Shown: in pieces, positions 53,575-64,000 of the stretch
How the letters are laid out: each line of letters begins with the position of its first letter
How positions within the stretch are numbered: position 1 is the first letter of the stretch
Assembly: GCA_946902875.1 (NCBI GenBank)
Contig: OX336348.1
Location: 16,083,741 to 16,147,740, forward strand
Direction of reading: 5' to 3'
From: Nematopogon swammerdamellus
Lineage: Eukaryota > Arthropoda > Insecta > Lepidoptera > Adelidae
DNA length: 64,000 nucleotides
The notes under the pieces: generated by a model
The model's input: the letters and a program-made list of their open reading frames with translations, nothing else
Databases searched by the model: none
Told to the model about the DNA's origin: nothing
Made by a program: the position numbers and the translations under genes

Positions 53575-54017
53575 ACCGTGTGGGGTCGGTACTTAAAAAG
53601 AATAGCCCCACTGCATCTCTCCCCGTCGCATGTCGTAAAAGTCGACTAAGTGATAAGAAAATTCGCCAGCCTCGGTAGCTCAGTGGCGCGGTTGGTTAGT
53701 CAACTGTTAAGCAACGCTGAGCGCGGTCAGTGTTGGATGGGTGACCGCTCGACCGTTGGAGGCTGACCGTGGTTCGGATTCCACGTTAAGCTGTAGGTCC
53801 CTTCCCTTCTTACCTTACTAGGTGGTAGGGTTTATCCCGGCCGGGTTGGTACCACCGGCTATGTAAATAGTTCGTGTTTTCCGTCCAGTTTAGTGTAGCC
53901 GACATGAAATGAAGGGAAGCACTGACATGGCACCTAGTTCATCCTGTGTAATGGGCTGACATCACGGAAGTTGTAGGTGATGTAGCCAACCGTGTCAGGT
54001 TCCATAAAAAAAAAAAA
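53575..54017 (+). mobile_element. SINE with tRNA-like and 5S rRNA-like head (best copy)
   Basis: In order it has GTGTGGGGTCGGTACTTAAA, a tRNA-like CTCGGTAGCTCAGTGG (53671-53686), then GTTAAGCAACGCTGAGC and GGTCAGTGTTGGATGGGTGA (53705-53747). The last two blocks match the internal control region of insect 5S rRNA. A tail with GACATCACGGAAGTTGTAGG ends TTCCATAAAAAAAAAAA. Imperfect flanking repeats GAACTAGGAATTTGT and GAACTGATGAATTGT suggest a target duplication. At least six further copies or fragments lie in this window. Confidence 0.75.
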
Positions 54018-54169
54018 GGTCGTTCTAGAACTGATGAATTGTTGGAATGTATATTGTATCCTAACCAATACCTAATATATTAAATGATTTTGATCCTAAC
54101 ACATCCCTATGCTATGCCCTACAAGCACGCATTCATCCTCGCATGCACACACAAAATTACACTTACATT

Positions 54170-54240
54170 CGACCCCACACACACACACACACCCTTAACA
54201 CACACACAAACACACACACACACACACAAAGACACACCCT
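54170..54240. repeat. (CA)n microsatellite
   Basis: Interrupted CACACA runs within the retrotransposon 3' UTR. Confidence 0.9.
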
Positions 54241-54536
54241 CACTCAAATACTGTTGTAAGTACTAACACTATACTATGTTTTAGGTAATTTTATTTGTTT
54301 TTGTTTTTGTTTGTTGTATTTGGTTTATTAGTATTGTTTTATGTTTTATTTAAAAAAAAAAAATCATAATAATTAAGATGTAAGCAGTATATTTTGCTCC
54401 GACTGTACCCGCAAAAAAACTGTACATACTACCGGCTGTCCTCTGCAGCACAGTCTACGGACTAGTGCAGGGGACAGTACCTACATTGTGTTAATTACTA
54501 TGGAATAAATAAATTTTTACTTTTTTACTTTACTTT

Positions 54537-55064
54537 ATCTAGGTTTTGATATATTGTCCCGGTCAGTACCTGTGCCTTTATGGCAACCCTACCTTAGGCG
54601 CACGCACGTGCAATCGTACCGCTCCGATCTACGAACTGAGCCGAAATGGATGTGAGTTCGCACATGCACGGGCGGACGGCGTGAAGCCATGGCATGACGC
54701 CAGGATGGATTATGGTGCGCCCGGAAAATCCGTGGGTCGGCGTCACGCCAAATATTGGCTTACGGATTTCACACGCACGGTCAGTTTTTAGACTGGCGTG
54801 GTTCCAACTGACGCGATGGCGCTATCGTCCATGGCTAGCTTTAGATGGGTGACTGCTTGACCGTTGAAGGCTGACATATTGATGCTCTAGCTAGAAGGTG
54901 CTAATCTAGATGGTGTTGAACTTAACGAGGATGTTTCTGATGTTGACAATGATGACTGCTTAATAGTGTTGAAAATAATGATGAATATGTTATCATTATT
55001 GTGATCGTGATGATGATGTTAATGATGACGTTGCTAACCACCGTGATGACGGTGTAAATTCCAG
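54537..55064. other. intron-like sequence before twitchin-like exon
   Basis: No coding sequence is recognised. It contains a GATGATGAT-rich stretch (54935-55030) and ends with a splice acceptor (TGTAAATTCCAG, 55064). Confidence 0.5.
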
Positions 55065-55204
55065 TGAAACCTCACATCGACCGCACGAACCTCCAGCCGC
55101 GCACGTTTTGCCAGGGCGATAATATCATCTACAACGTGAATGTGAAGGGAGACCCAGCGCCCACGGTGCAGTGGTTCCAGAAATGGAAGAAGAAAGAGAC
55201 AAAG
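55065..55204 (+). CDS. twitchin/projectin-like gene, Ig-domain exon
   Basis: The exon is bounded by acceptor CCAG (55064) and donor GTTTGT (55205). It starts in phase 1 and ends in phase 0. The peptide contains KPHIDRTNLQPRTFCQGDNI and DPAPTVQWFQKW, the first half of an I-set immunoglobulin domain with its conserved Trp. The preceding KPxIDRTNL linker is typical of twitchin/projectin, the giant kinase of insect muscle that spans the sarcomere. Upstream exons are not visible, and 52-54.5 kb is retrotransposon, so the preceding intron is large. No internal stop is present. Confidence 0.75.
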
Positions 55205-55402
55205 GTTTGTTCCATTTCCAAAACGTAGGGATTCGGAAATATTATAGACTCTCATCATGAATGCAGCAAGTGATGTCAGGAGAAATGGGTCAGGTTCTAT
55301 AGAAATATGTTATGTAAAATATCCTTCTAAAACTACGAAGAGCCTCCTAAAGCCCTGCTGAAATCACATTTTTATTCAAATCGGTATTTCTAAACTCACC
55401 AG

Positions 55403-55640
55403 GTGGACGGGACCTTCGTTTTCAGCGTGGACTATTACACCAAGCTGGAAATCACAAAGTCTGTTCGCTCCAATACCGGTACTTATCGCATCCTGGCAAC
55501 CAATAAATTTGGCACCGATGAGGCTGAAGTCGAGATCACTGTCCTCTCTGCTCCTGGCAAACCTGGTGGTCCTCTCAAGGTTACTGATGTCACTGATAGT
55601 GACTGCAGGCTGAGCTGGAAGAAACCTGAGGATGATGGAG
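55403..55640 (+). CDS. twitchin/projectin-like gene, Ig end and Fn3 start exon
   Basis: Acceptor ag at 55401-55402, donor GTGAGA at 55641; phase 0 to phase 1. The first part closes the Ig domain (VDYYTKLEITKSVRSNTGTY, with the D-x-G/T-x-Y-like signature). A PGKPGGPLKVTDVT linker then begins a fibronectin type III domain (DCRLSWKKPEDDG). The phases join cleanly with the exon before and after, and the composition is that of a conserved host gene. The intron between this exon and the previous one is 198 bp. Confidence 0.8.
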
Positions 55641-55850
55641 GTGAGATCTGATTTTAATATGAGGACTTTGAAGCATTACGAAAAATCTTAGCGTGCCATA
55701 CTGACAATGCCAAAGGGCCCCTTAGATTCCTTTCTTTGCAAGTGATATCCATTGGCTGTCTATCAATGAAATATCTTAGAAATATTTGCGAAGGTGGTTT
55801 GCGACCACTACCACTTGACAATACTGATTCTTTAACGATTATGTCCACAG

Positions 55851-56057
55851 GCAAGCCAGTGACAGGATACGTAGTAGAAAAGCTGAATAAGGATACTGGT
55901 AGCTGGGAACTATTCAACAAGACCGACTACACGGAGATGGACGTCCATGGACTCCAAGGGGGTGAATCTTATGAGTTCAGGGTAAAGGCCGTCAATGAAG
56001 CGGGAGAATCGGAACCGCTGCAGACCGATGGATTCATTAAGATCGAGGATCCGAATA
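55851..56057 (+). CDS. twitchin/projectin-like gene, Fn3 end exon
   Basis: Acceptor TGTCCACAG (55850), donor GTGAGT (56058); phase 1 at both ends. It completes the Fn3 domain: KPVTGYVVEKLNKDTGSW, then ESYEFRVKAVNEAGESEPL, the canonical Y-x-F-R-V-x-A-x-N-x-x-G strand. It ends KIEDPN, where the next module would begin. No following exon was found in the remaining 8 kb of the window, so either the next intron is long and filled with repeats or the gene is broken here. Splice sites and frame are intact in all three exons. Confidence 0.8.
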
Positions 56058-56560
56058 GTGAGTTGGATGTTAATATTTTTTTCTCGAAGAGCTCACGTAC
56101 GATACTTGACCGACTGGCACTGACCGACACACAAAACGTTTTACTACATTTGACCATACGGGTTAATTTGAGTTGCATGATTTTGCATGTTAAATGAATT
56201 GTTACGGGGCCATGGCACTCCGTATTAATGGCAGTATATTTCTTTCATTTTATACCATTACAGCAGTTAGTGTCTAACGGTACCCATGGACATTCATTGA
56301 TGGAGAAACGCCACAAAATGTCAAGCCAGCCTTGCTAGATAGATTGGTGCTTATTTAAGTCCCTTGTAAAAAACTGCACAGCGCAACCGCACTGAATGAA
56401 AGGTCGGTTGAAACGGCTATGTATATACTTCTTGTTTTTACTCTTTAGATAGAGATTTTCTCGTGGTTTTGCAAAGTAAATTAATGGTATCGTAAAATAA
56501 TAGCTGGTAACCCTGAGAGAGAAAAAAACATCCTATATTGCCAAGCACGGAAGATAGGGA
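56058..56560. other. intron-like sequence, SINE scrap
   Basis: No exon is seen. TGAATGAAAGGTCGGTTGAA then ACGGCTATGTATATACTTCT (56393-56435) is a fragment of the SINE family. Confidence 0.5.
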
Positions 56561-57330
56561 GTGCAACCTCGAGCTGAGCGACCGCGCCGGCTATGTGTGA
56601 GTGACTCGCGTCTAGCCCCGCACGCCCCGCGCACACCCGCGACGCTCCACACTTACTCACACATAGCCGAGCGAACCTTAGCCACGAGTATCCAGAGAGT
56701 CTTGCGTCTAGCCCTGCACGCCCCGCGCACACCCGCGACGCTCCAAGCTCACTTACACATAGCCGAGCGAGCCTTAGCCACGATTATCCAGAAAGTCTCG
56801 CGTCTAGCCCCGCACGCCCCGCGCACACCCGCGACGCTCCCCACTCACTCACACATAGCCGAGCGAACCTTAGCCGCGAGCATCCAGAGAGTCTCGGGTC
56901 TAGCACGCCCCGCGCACACCCGCGACGTTCCCCGCTCACTTACACATAGTCGAGCGAACCTTAGCCACGAGTATCCAGAGAGTCTCGCGTCTAGCCCCGC
57001 ACGCCCCTCGCACACCCGCGACGCTCACACTCACTCACACAAAGCCGAGCGGACCTTAGCCACGAGTATCCAAAGAGTCTCGCGTCTAACCCCGCACGCC
57101 CCGCGCACACCCGCGACGCTCACACTCACTGACACATAGCCGAGCGAACCTTAGCCGCGAGCATCCAGAGAGTCTCGCGTCTAGCCCCGCACGGTCCGCG
57201 AACACCCGCGACGCTCCCCTCTCACTCACACATGGCCGAGCGAACCTTAGCCGCGAGCATCCAGAGAGTCTCGCGTCTAGCCCCGCACGCCCCGCGTACA
57301 CCCGCGACGCTCCCCACTCAGTCCCAAAGT
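56561..57330. repeat. 95-bp GC-rich minisatellite, about 8 units
   Basis: The unit AGCCGAGCGAACCTTAGCCA..GTCTCGCGTCTAGCCCCGCACG..ACCCGCGACGCTC recurs near 56665, 56761, 56857, 56948, 57042, 57137 and 57235. The spacing of 91-98 bp often keeps a 32-codon frame on the plus strand, which explains the long open frames there. No homology to a protein domain was recognised. Confidence 0.9.
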
Positions 57331-57789
57331 CTGCCTGAAAATATTGTAGAGTATTGTAGGCCAGTTTGTGTTCCACCAGCTCCCAGGAACCGCAGACTTG
57401 CACATAAGCGTTCATAGGGTGAAATTGGTACACGGAAAACCCGTTTCTTGTTTTTTGATCAATGGGGACACCAAACCCAGCAGCTCTAAAAACACTTCCT
57501 CGGATATCCTCAAATAATTTCTATAATAACTTGGTTCAGCAATGAGCTCTTCCAACAAATTGACATGAGACAAGCGTTGTACTTGATGCTACAGTATGCC
57601 TAAGTAGCACAGTAACTCCGACTCGTTCCCCATGATTCGACGGCGATCGAGACTTGACTGTTTTGTACGCCAATGGATCACCAACGCGAACGACGACCCT
57701 ACGAGCGAACAGTTTATACCGTTAGCTCGTAGGGTCGCCAATGGATCACATGTCTATTTCTCTGAAGCAGCCGTTATAGGCTGCCATGC
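57331..57789. other. no gene; small hairpin
   Basis: An imperfect 17-bp stem (CGACCCTACGAGCGAAC at 57694-57710 and GTTAGCTCGTAGGGTCG at 57721-57737) lies between direct repeats CGCCAATGGATCAC (57668-57681 and 57736-57749). Confidence 0.5.
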
Positions 57790-59232
57790 ACCGATTTAGA
57801 GTCTACCACTTGGCATAATTCGTTCGACAGAGTCCCAACTGTCTATATCGGCCACGGAGTCATTGCAGAGCCGAGCGCAGATATGTCGGCGGCGGGGGCG
57901 GAGGGGGCGCGGCCATTGAATATTGCCTTTGATATTATTGAGAGAACTACTTACAAATGACCGGGCCGTCCTCTGCCACATCTCCGCCGCGCCGCGCCGT
58001 AGCTCGTCTGCTTCGGCACTCTGTTGCCACCGCGAAGGCTTTTAGAGTATGCCCACAATAAATTGTTTTGGATCATCTTTTTTTTTTGTTTCACAAATTG
58101 TCGACATACTTCAACCAACACTGGTTCCGCAGGCGCTTCTGACAAGCTCACAGCAGAGAAAAGGTATCGTAATCTTTCTTATCTTCATACCTTTTCCAAC
58201 GTTTGTGGAACTTTGTTTTCTCAACAATTATTCTTTTTAAAGCTATAGTGTACCAGACTTGGCAGCCATCCGGCTTGCTAGTGTAACTCGGTACGAACTG
58301 ATCAATTGCAAAATTTAACTGTGTATAAAAGAAACTAACCGATTCATCTACATCACCGTCGTGCAATTGTTGCCATTCCACATTCGAGAGGTGTTCCGAG
58401 ATCGGTCCATAGTCGGCTCGTCTGAATGCATAGATACGCTTAGGTGGGTCGGCCAGGTAGTCGCAGCGGATGTTGCACAGGTCAAGCTGCAGGGCGGAGT
58501 AGTGCTGCATGTCCTCGCGCGAGAGCGGCGCGTCCGCTCGCGCCCCCTCCACGTCGGAGTCGCACAACATCGACTCCAACATCCACCCGTTGTCGTTCGC
58601 CACTCCGTTGTACTGGCGCAGGCCCAAATATGCCAAACAATCTAAGAAAACCGTTCTGCTATCGTTCACGGTTCCGGTGGCGCTGTCCGAGAACGTTCGC
58701 GTGACCATTCGATACCGCGTAAATTGAAATCACCTGTTACTAGGATATTGTTGTCTAGGTGTCATTTCTTATCGAGTACAAAAAATCTGAAAAGTAATCG
58801 AGCATTGCATCGTGAGACGGGCCGCTACCCGGCAAGTAAGTATACAACGACTACGTGAAGATTTCGCGGCGAACGCAGCGTACGCGCATCGATACTCACC
58901 CACTCGCAGTCGTCGTACGGCGGGCGGGAGGCGGCGGCGGCGGGCGCGGACGCGGGTGAGGAGCATGCGCGGCGCCGAGCGGCGAGTGCGCGGCGCGCGC
59001 ACACCATCACCCCGCCACCGAGCTGCTGCTGGGTGTCGAGCGGGTCGCGGTCGCAGCGGTGCACGTCGTACCGCTCGTCCGCCACCTCCGCTTCCGTCAC
59101 GACGTCCACGAGCAATGTCTCCGCTATCAGTACAATGTCATATGAATTATTGAGCAGATTTTGTTTAAAAAGCATAGTCTTTCCGCGGATACTGCGACTG
59201 TTTTGTAAATTTATGCTTATAGGCGCCATTTA
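57790..59232 (-). pseudogene. jockey-type ORF2: endonuclease start and pre-RT region, frameshifted
   Basis: The minus frame starts APISINLQNSRSIRGKTM at about 59229, then YDIVLIAETLL (catalytic Glu), YDVHRCDRDP, GGGVMVCARR and VVVVYL, the N-terminal half of an AP-like endonuclease. After a frame break near 58825 comes SDSATGTVNDSRTVFLDCLA, then FRRADYGPISEHLSNVEW and VWYTIALKRIIVEKTKFHKRW, the region between endonuclease and RT. Scattered frames continue to about 57790 (QCWLKYVDN, PKQF). The RT catalytic core is absent. The part with Ala/Arg runs around 58920-58990 is GC-rich and likely expanded. Confidence 0.75.
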
Positions 59233-61019
59233 AACAGCGATACAATATAAATATCTTTTACGTAACCGCAGTAAGACAATCAACCTGTAATTATTGTAAA
59301 TTTTAAATAGATACTGCAGTTACCTAGGTAATAATTAAACAGTGACAGATAATAATGATAAAACATCTGGTCGGATCCTTTCTATCAGGTCGAGGGTGAA
59401 TGGATGAGAGTGGTCCAGCGGGTGTGTCAGTCGATAGAACCAATGTCAGCCATAAATATCAGCGAAGAGCATGTAGGTTCTGCAACCCGCCAGTGACTGA
59501 ACTGGAAATCTCCAGGGCCGGACGGATTGCAGACCTTCTGGCTGAAATGGTTCAGAAGCTGCCACTCCCGCTTGGCTGGTCAATTCCAGGATTATTATTA
59601 TTATTATATTTATTTATTTAGGAATCAAACAGTACACAAACTTAAAACTAACATTATGAGTCTACGAATTAAACCAGTGAAGATTCCTTTCACAAATTAG
59701 AAGAAAGAGAGATTTAAAGAAATAAACAAGGTAAATATAAATTTTAACTAAGCATAGAATACAGCAACTGTAACGAACTAGCCTCCCGCCTCCGTATTTT
59801 TCGTATTTATACTTCATCCGATAGGTATCGTCAAATAATTATTCCGAAATTCCACGCTGCCGCGCGTAACCTCTAAAATAAAACATGGCCTGCGTTTAGC
59901 ATTTAAGTGATCTCTAGGTAAACTCAAACAATACATACATACGTATACACAGAGTTAAGTGTAAATTGACTATGTATCTTCCTCTCTTCGAGGAAGCATT
60001 GTGTAACCGTATCACCCAGAGTACTAACTCAATCCCTAGCTTTCTGTCCTAACCTTTGTTCATCGAATTATATTCTAACTACATATGTAATTTTCTGCCT
60101 AAGTCCGCCCCTCCTATATCACTATGTCTCCTCCATCACATTGTAATTGTCTGTGTTCTCTTCTCCCAGAAATTGTGTTAAGGAGTAATTTTTATATTAT
60201 TCAAACAAGTTCCCCGAAGGGGAAGTAAAGAGCTCCGCGAGTCCGGGACCCCTCGTCCCTTGGCTCTCCACGCTCCTCACAGTGGCCATCAACCATATAG
60301 GGCTGTTTTACTTCCAACAGCTCTATTTTGTATACCTAATGGCCCCCTTTCTTTCCTATACTGTGAAGAAATTGGTTATCTTAGGAAGAGATTTAAAATG
60401 AAATTCGTTGTGTAATATGGATGATTTAGAGCCCCTACGGACTTCAAATCCTAAAGGCGTGCGTGTGTGTGTAAGTGTGTGTGTGTGATCCCTACCCTAA
60501 CCTAGGAGTACTTCGTCCGACGAACTTCGTCTATCGAAAGCAAGACTATCACAGGTTTCCTCCTCAGACGGTCAGCTAGGCTCGCACCGGTCCTTAGAGT
60601 ACCGCCACCCACTTCGTCCAGATGGAATAGGTAACGCACTAACTAGTCATATGAAATGGGATCTCACAGCCTAGCAGGATTAAAGAGAACCACTGTGGGA
60701 TACTTACCTAGCCTTTCTAGTACCTAACCTCACTAAGTGCTACGCACTATAATACTAATAGTTCCCACGAAATGAAACCTCACACCCTTGCAGGATTAAA
60801 GAGATTTAATTCCCACAGCTACATAGCTAACCTACCAATATGAAATTAGTGTTTGAAGAACATAACTACCCACCTTATAATTTGATATTTTAGCCAGAAT
60901 TCCAGTTGCGCATCGACCTTATTTTACGTCTTCCTATCACAAGGATGCACGTTATTTTACGTCTTCCTATCACAAGGCCTTGTCTCGTGATACCATTGTG
61001 AATGAACTGAATCCTGTGT
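59233..61019. other. no gene recognised
   Basis: AT-rich to mixed sequence with an ATT microsatellite (59590-59616). CCCCGAAGGGG palindromes occur near 60211. A 32-bp spaced duplication TTATTTTACGTCTTCCTATC is at 60919 and 60951. No credible gene. Confidence 0.4.
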
Positions 61020-61430
61020 GAGCACGCGTGCATGCTTATTCAGCATAGCCCGCATTCCTCACCCAACATTTCATTGAAAGAATAAGAACCCCGTACGAGA
61101 GTGCGCGTATGCATATTTCAGCAAAACCCGCATCCCTCACACAACATTCCAGGGAAGAACCCTGTAAGAGTGTGCGTGCATGCATATTTCAGCATAGCCC
61201 ACGTTCCTCTCACAACATTCCAGGGAAGAACCCTGTAAGAGTGTGCGTGCATGCATATTTCAGCATAGCCCACGTTCCTCTCACAACATTCCATGAAAGA
61301 ACCCTGTATGAGTGTGCGTGCATGCATATTTCAGCATAGCCCGCATTCCTCACACAGTGCTCCAATGAAAGGGGAAAAGAACCCTGTATAAGTGTGCGTG
61401 CATGCATATTTCAGCATAGCTCGCATTCCT
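61020..61430. repeat. 71-bp tandem repeat, about 5-6 units
   Basis: ATGCATATTTCAGCA occurs at 61109, 61180, 61251, 61322 and 61402. The first four spacings are exactly 71 bp and the last is 80 bp because of an AAAGGGGAA insertion. A diverged unit precedes 61109. Confidence 0.92.
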
Positions 61431-61965
61431 CGCAGTGCTCCAATGATGGTCCATATAAAAATAATTCACATCCCTAACACTAGCAAATAAGTTCTGAAAA
61501 GCCAGTCTTGTTTCCAAGACGAGCCCAGTTACCAAATAGAAGACTTCGATACAATGAAAGTTATTAAAACCGATCGAATTGCAGCTAGAAGACCCTAAGA
61601 TCTAGCGCGGCGCCCAAGACTCACCGAGATGTTGTTGCCGAAACTCAGTGGCGCGTCGATGCGACTTAACGGTGACCGATGACCGTGGCTCAGGTCAGTT
61701 GTCTCTCGGAGACTCGCAGGTGTACAAAAGGTGCTCGTCCCGCGTTACACGCCCTTAAATAGCCTCGTTTCCTTATTCCCACTCTCACCCCTACGACCAA
61801 TCAGGAACCAATCATTTCCGCGTTTCCCATTGGTCGACCAATCCCGATGCCTAAAACAATTTCTCTTAAGAATGCGTTCTATTTTTTCCCTAAGTCTTTC
61901 GATAAATAATCTCTGAACAATGCAACGAATTCACAAAAGTAGATGTAATACAGCCAATTCGTTTC
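61431..61965. other. no gene recognised
   Basis: Mixed-composition sequence without a convincing frame or repeat. Confidence 0.4.
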
Positions 61966-63190
61966 ATTTTTGTTTTTTTTTATGTAAACCAGCATGGGTG
62001 GCTGTGCCGAGAGACCAATGGTGCAGTCGACAGAGCCAAAATCACCTCTCCTCGCGAAACCACGCTCAGTTAGGTGCCATGCCAGCAGATTTGCGGACTG
62101 TTGCTAGGCTGTCTAGCCCGTTAATACGACGCTTGAAGACACCCAGGTTAAAGGATTCAGGAAACACACTCGCCGGAAGACAGTTCCACACTCTAGCGGT
62201 GCGACAAAGAAACGATTTAGAGAACCGATGGGTTCTACATGGGGTCAACAACAAAAGGGTGCTGAGTCTCTCTGCGACGAGTCATGCGGAGATAGGACGG
62301 GTGGCAGGGAATAAGGGATGATAGTTCCACAGAGCAGCGTCCGTGATAGTATCTGTAAAACAGACTAAGCGAACCCACAAATCGTCTGTGACTCAGAGAC
62401 TCCAGACCATTTGTAAATTTCGGGTCACCAACAAGACGGATGGCTCGGCGCTGTATCGAGTCCAAGAACGCAAGCAGATAATGCGGACTACCCTCCCAGA
62501 TATGACTGCAGTACTCCTTCACCGGCCTAATCTATGATTTGTACAACAGGAATAGTTATGCCGGTGAAAAGAACCGCCAATTGCGGAAAATTATTCCCAA
62601 TTTTCTGGATGCAGTTTTGGCCTTAGACTTGATTAGTTGCCGGAAACTCACGTCTTTGGATATAGTGGTGCCCAGGAGGTCCAGGTGCTCCGAGACAGGT
62701 AAGACGCAACCTTGGAAACTAGCTTGGAAAGGAAAGGGATCGACCTTAGCAGATAATGCGCAGCACTGAGTCTTACTGACGTTGAAGGCGACAAGGTTCT
62801 CCTGGCCCCATAGAGCTACTTTTCCGAGAACGTTATCTACCTTATCAACAACTGAACGTTGAGCCTCCCTATGCCGCGAATCTCTTCCAGTCCTTAACAT
62901 AGCCCTCGTGCTCCGTGCTGTCGTCTGCATAGCTGTGTATCATGCCCAAGGACAGTAGATCGTCTATAAATATTAAGAAAAGCGTAGGCGACAGCACAGA
63001 GCCCTGCGGAACACCAGCGTTGATTGGAAAGTCGTCCGATTTCGATCCATCGATGGTAACGAAGATGGAACGATCCGCCAAAAAGCTGACGATCCAGGTA
63101 CAGAGTTTGGGTGGAATGCCGAAGGACAGAAACTTGCATAGGAGGCCTCGGTGCCAAACGCGGTCGAAGGCCTTGGAGATATCTTACTGC
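61966..63190 (-). pseudogene. CR1-like reverse transcriptase C-terminal half and 3' UTR
   Basis: On the minus strand, dispersed over three frames, are PPKLCTWIVSFLADRSIFV, INAGVPQGSVLSPTLFLIFI, IHSYADDST (catalytic), NVSKTQCCALSAK, VSEHLDLLGTTISKDVSF, SIQRRAIRLVGDPKF, LFYRYYHGRCSVEL and the closing FLCRTARVWNCLPASVFP then FNLGVFKRRIN. These are the palm, thumb and C-terminal motifs of a CR1-like ORF2. The 3' end is marked by a T-run at 61968-61980 on the plus strand. Multiple indels disable it. The 5' truncation lies near 63190. Confidence 0.85.
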
Positions 63191-63764
63191 ATGCCGACCT
63201 ATAATACTTATCTCTGGCCAATTCCCGCTAACACGGTATTGCTAGCCACCTTCGCTCATAATCCCAACTTGTTGTATTTTCAGCGCCTGATCACATGCAA
63301 CTTGCTACAATTTATACGCACCGCGGTCTCTTTGCTATTTCTATCACCTAGGCGCTAAACCTAACTCCTACGCCTTATACCACTTTACAAGCCTGCCTTT
63401 ATATCTCCCATTGCTAACTATTGCTCATTGAGGTAGGTTGTGATTCGTCACAGTCGCCCGCCTTGAGGCGATTTTCGCGGCATGGGAAATAATTTATTTT
63501 CTTCTTCTATGATCGCAACTAGCGTCTCTACAACATAATATGGTCTATGTCTGTCTGTCGCCAACATATATTAATGCTATGGCTGCAGTACTACTTTTCG
63601 TAGATGTACCTCTGTTAGGGTCTTTGTTCCCTCTCCAGAAGGTCCGTAGTACCAACAACTTCTTCTAATAGGGTGTTTGTTCCCTGACCAGAATGATTGT
63701 GGCATTTTTAGTTCTGGTGTTACTAGCAGTCCCGACCACACAACACAACATATGGGCATTCGTC
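63191..63764. other. no gene recognised
   Basis: No coding frame of sensible composition. A short stretch GGTCTTTGTTCCCTCTCCAGAAGG / GGTGTTTGTTCCCTGACCAG is duplicated at about 63620 and 63672. Confidence 0.4.
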
Positions 63765-64000
63765 CTAGTTTTTTTTTTATGGAATATGACACGGTTGGCT
63801 ACATCACCTGCAACGTCCGTGATGTCAGCCCATAACACCGGGTGAACTAGGTGCCATGTCAGTGCTTCCCCCTTTGATCGTGCCGGCTACACTGAACTGG
63901 TCGGAAAACACAAACTATTTACATAGCCGTTTTGACCGACGTTTCATTCAGTGCGGTGGTACCAACCCGGGCGGGTTAAACCCTACCACCAAGTAAGATT
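63765..64000 (-). mobile_element. SINE, reverse orientation, running off the window end
   Basis: The T-run at 63769-63777, then TATGGAATATGACACGGTTG..TGATGTCAGCCCATAACACC..AAACCCTACCACCAAGTAAG, is the 3' half of the 5S-headed SINE. The head lies beyond 64000. Confidence 0.8.

Larger units (their letters stand above)
52619..54536 (+). mobile_element. jockey/CR1-like non-LTR retrotransposon 3' half with SINE insertion
   Basis: It contains the RT palm to C-terminus (52619-53553), a nested SINE (53575-54017), then a 3' UTR with a (CA)n run (54170-54240) and the terminus AATAAATAAATTTTTACTTT, then TTTACTTTAC (54505-54536), the short repeat tail typical of such elements. It is 5'-truncated at 52619. 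Confidence 0.75.

Noticed and set aside
53705..53747. Possible 5S rRNA gene
   Set aside because: Only the internal promoter half matches. It is embedded in a repeated SINE with an A-tail.
56561..57139. 192-codon open frame as a repetitive protein
   Set aside because: It is produced by the 95/96-bp minisatellite with no start context or domain, and the minus strand is equally open.

Overview
The window reads as insect, most likely lepidopteran, heterochromatin or W-chromosome-like DNA. Nearly all of it is transposable elements and their debris. The element mix is typical of moths and butterflies: CR1/jockey-type, R1-clade and RNase H-bearing non-LTR retrotransposons, BEL/Pao LTR elements, a DD37D (maT) mariner relative, PIF/Harbinger and P/hAT-type DNA elements, and tRNA/5S-headed SINEs. 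Moth-style interspersed motifs are also present (for example AGGGTTCCGTACC and CCGCGGCTTCGCTCGCGT). There is no bacterial-style operon, no CRISPR and no rRNA operon. The only convincing host coding sequence is three spliced exons of a twitchin/projectin-like Ig-Fn3 muscle protein at 55065-56057.

Layout. 1-8.2 kb: fragments of non-LTR retrotransposons, an RNase H gene tail and a hairpin Tc1/mariner MITE. 9.0-23.75 kb: two BEL/Pao copies lie tail to tail as a large imperfect palindrome. Copy A carries a Harbinger insertion that copy B lacks. Copy B carries an almost complete 6.15 kb R1-clade element bounded by a 14-bp target duplication that splits the BEL pol frame. 24.1-28.05 kb: a 3.9 kb P/hAT-type element with an 8-bp target duplication, a THAP exon, SINE insertions and a 100-bp satellite with a 300-bp higher-order pattern. 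28-41 kb: simple repeats, tandem arrays, one CR1-like reverse transcriptase and a fold-back element with arrayed arms. 41-45.2 kb: two inverted copies of an uncharacterised PIN-like/CXC-domain gene flank a 108-bp tandem array.

45.66-49.97 kb holds a maT transposon interrupted by a 3.0 kb LTR element. That element keeps only a Gag N-terminus and an integrase C-terminus, and the middle is a Pro/Ala/Trp-rich repeat. It is the best candidate for something undescribed. 50.7-52.2 kb: a 119-bp satellite interrupted by tRNA-like sequences. 52.6-54.5 kb: a jockey-like element carrying a SINE. Then come the twitchin-like exons, a 95-bp GC-rich minisatellite, a jockey-type endonuclease/RT fragment, a 71-bp array, a CR1 RT fragment and a SINE running off the end.

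The genes do not form a pathway. They record successive insertions, and the relative order of several can be read from empty sites and nested positions.
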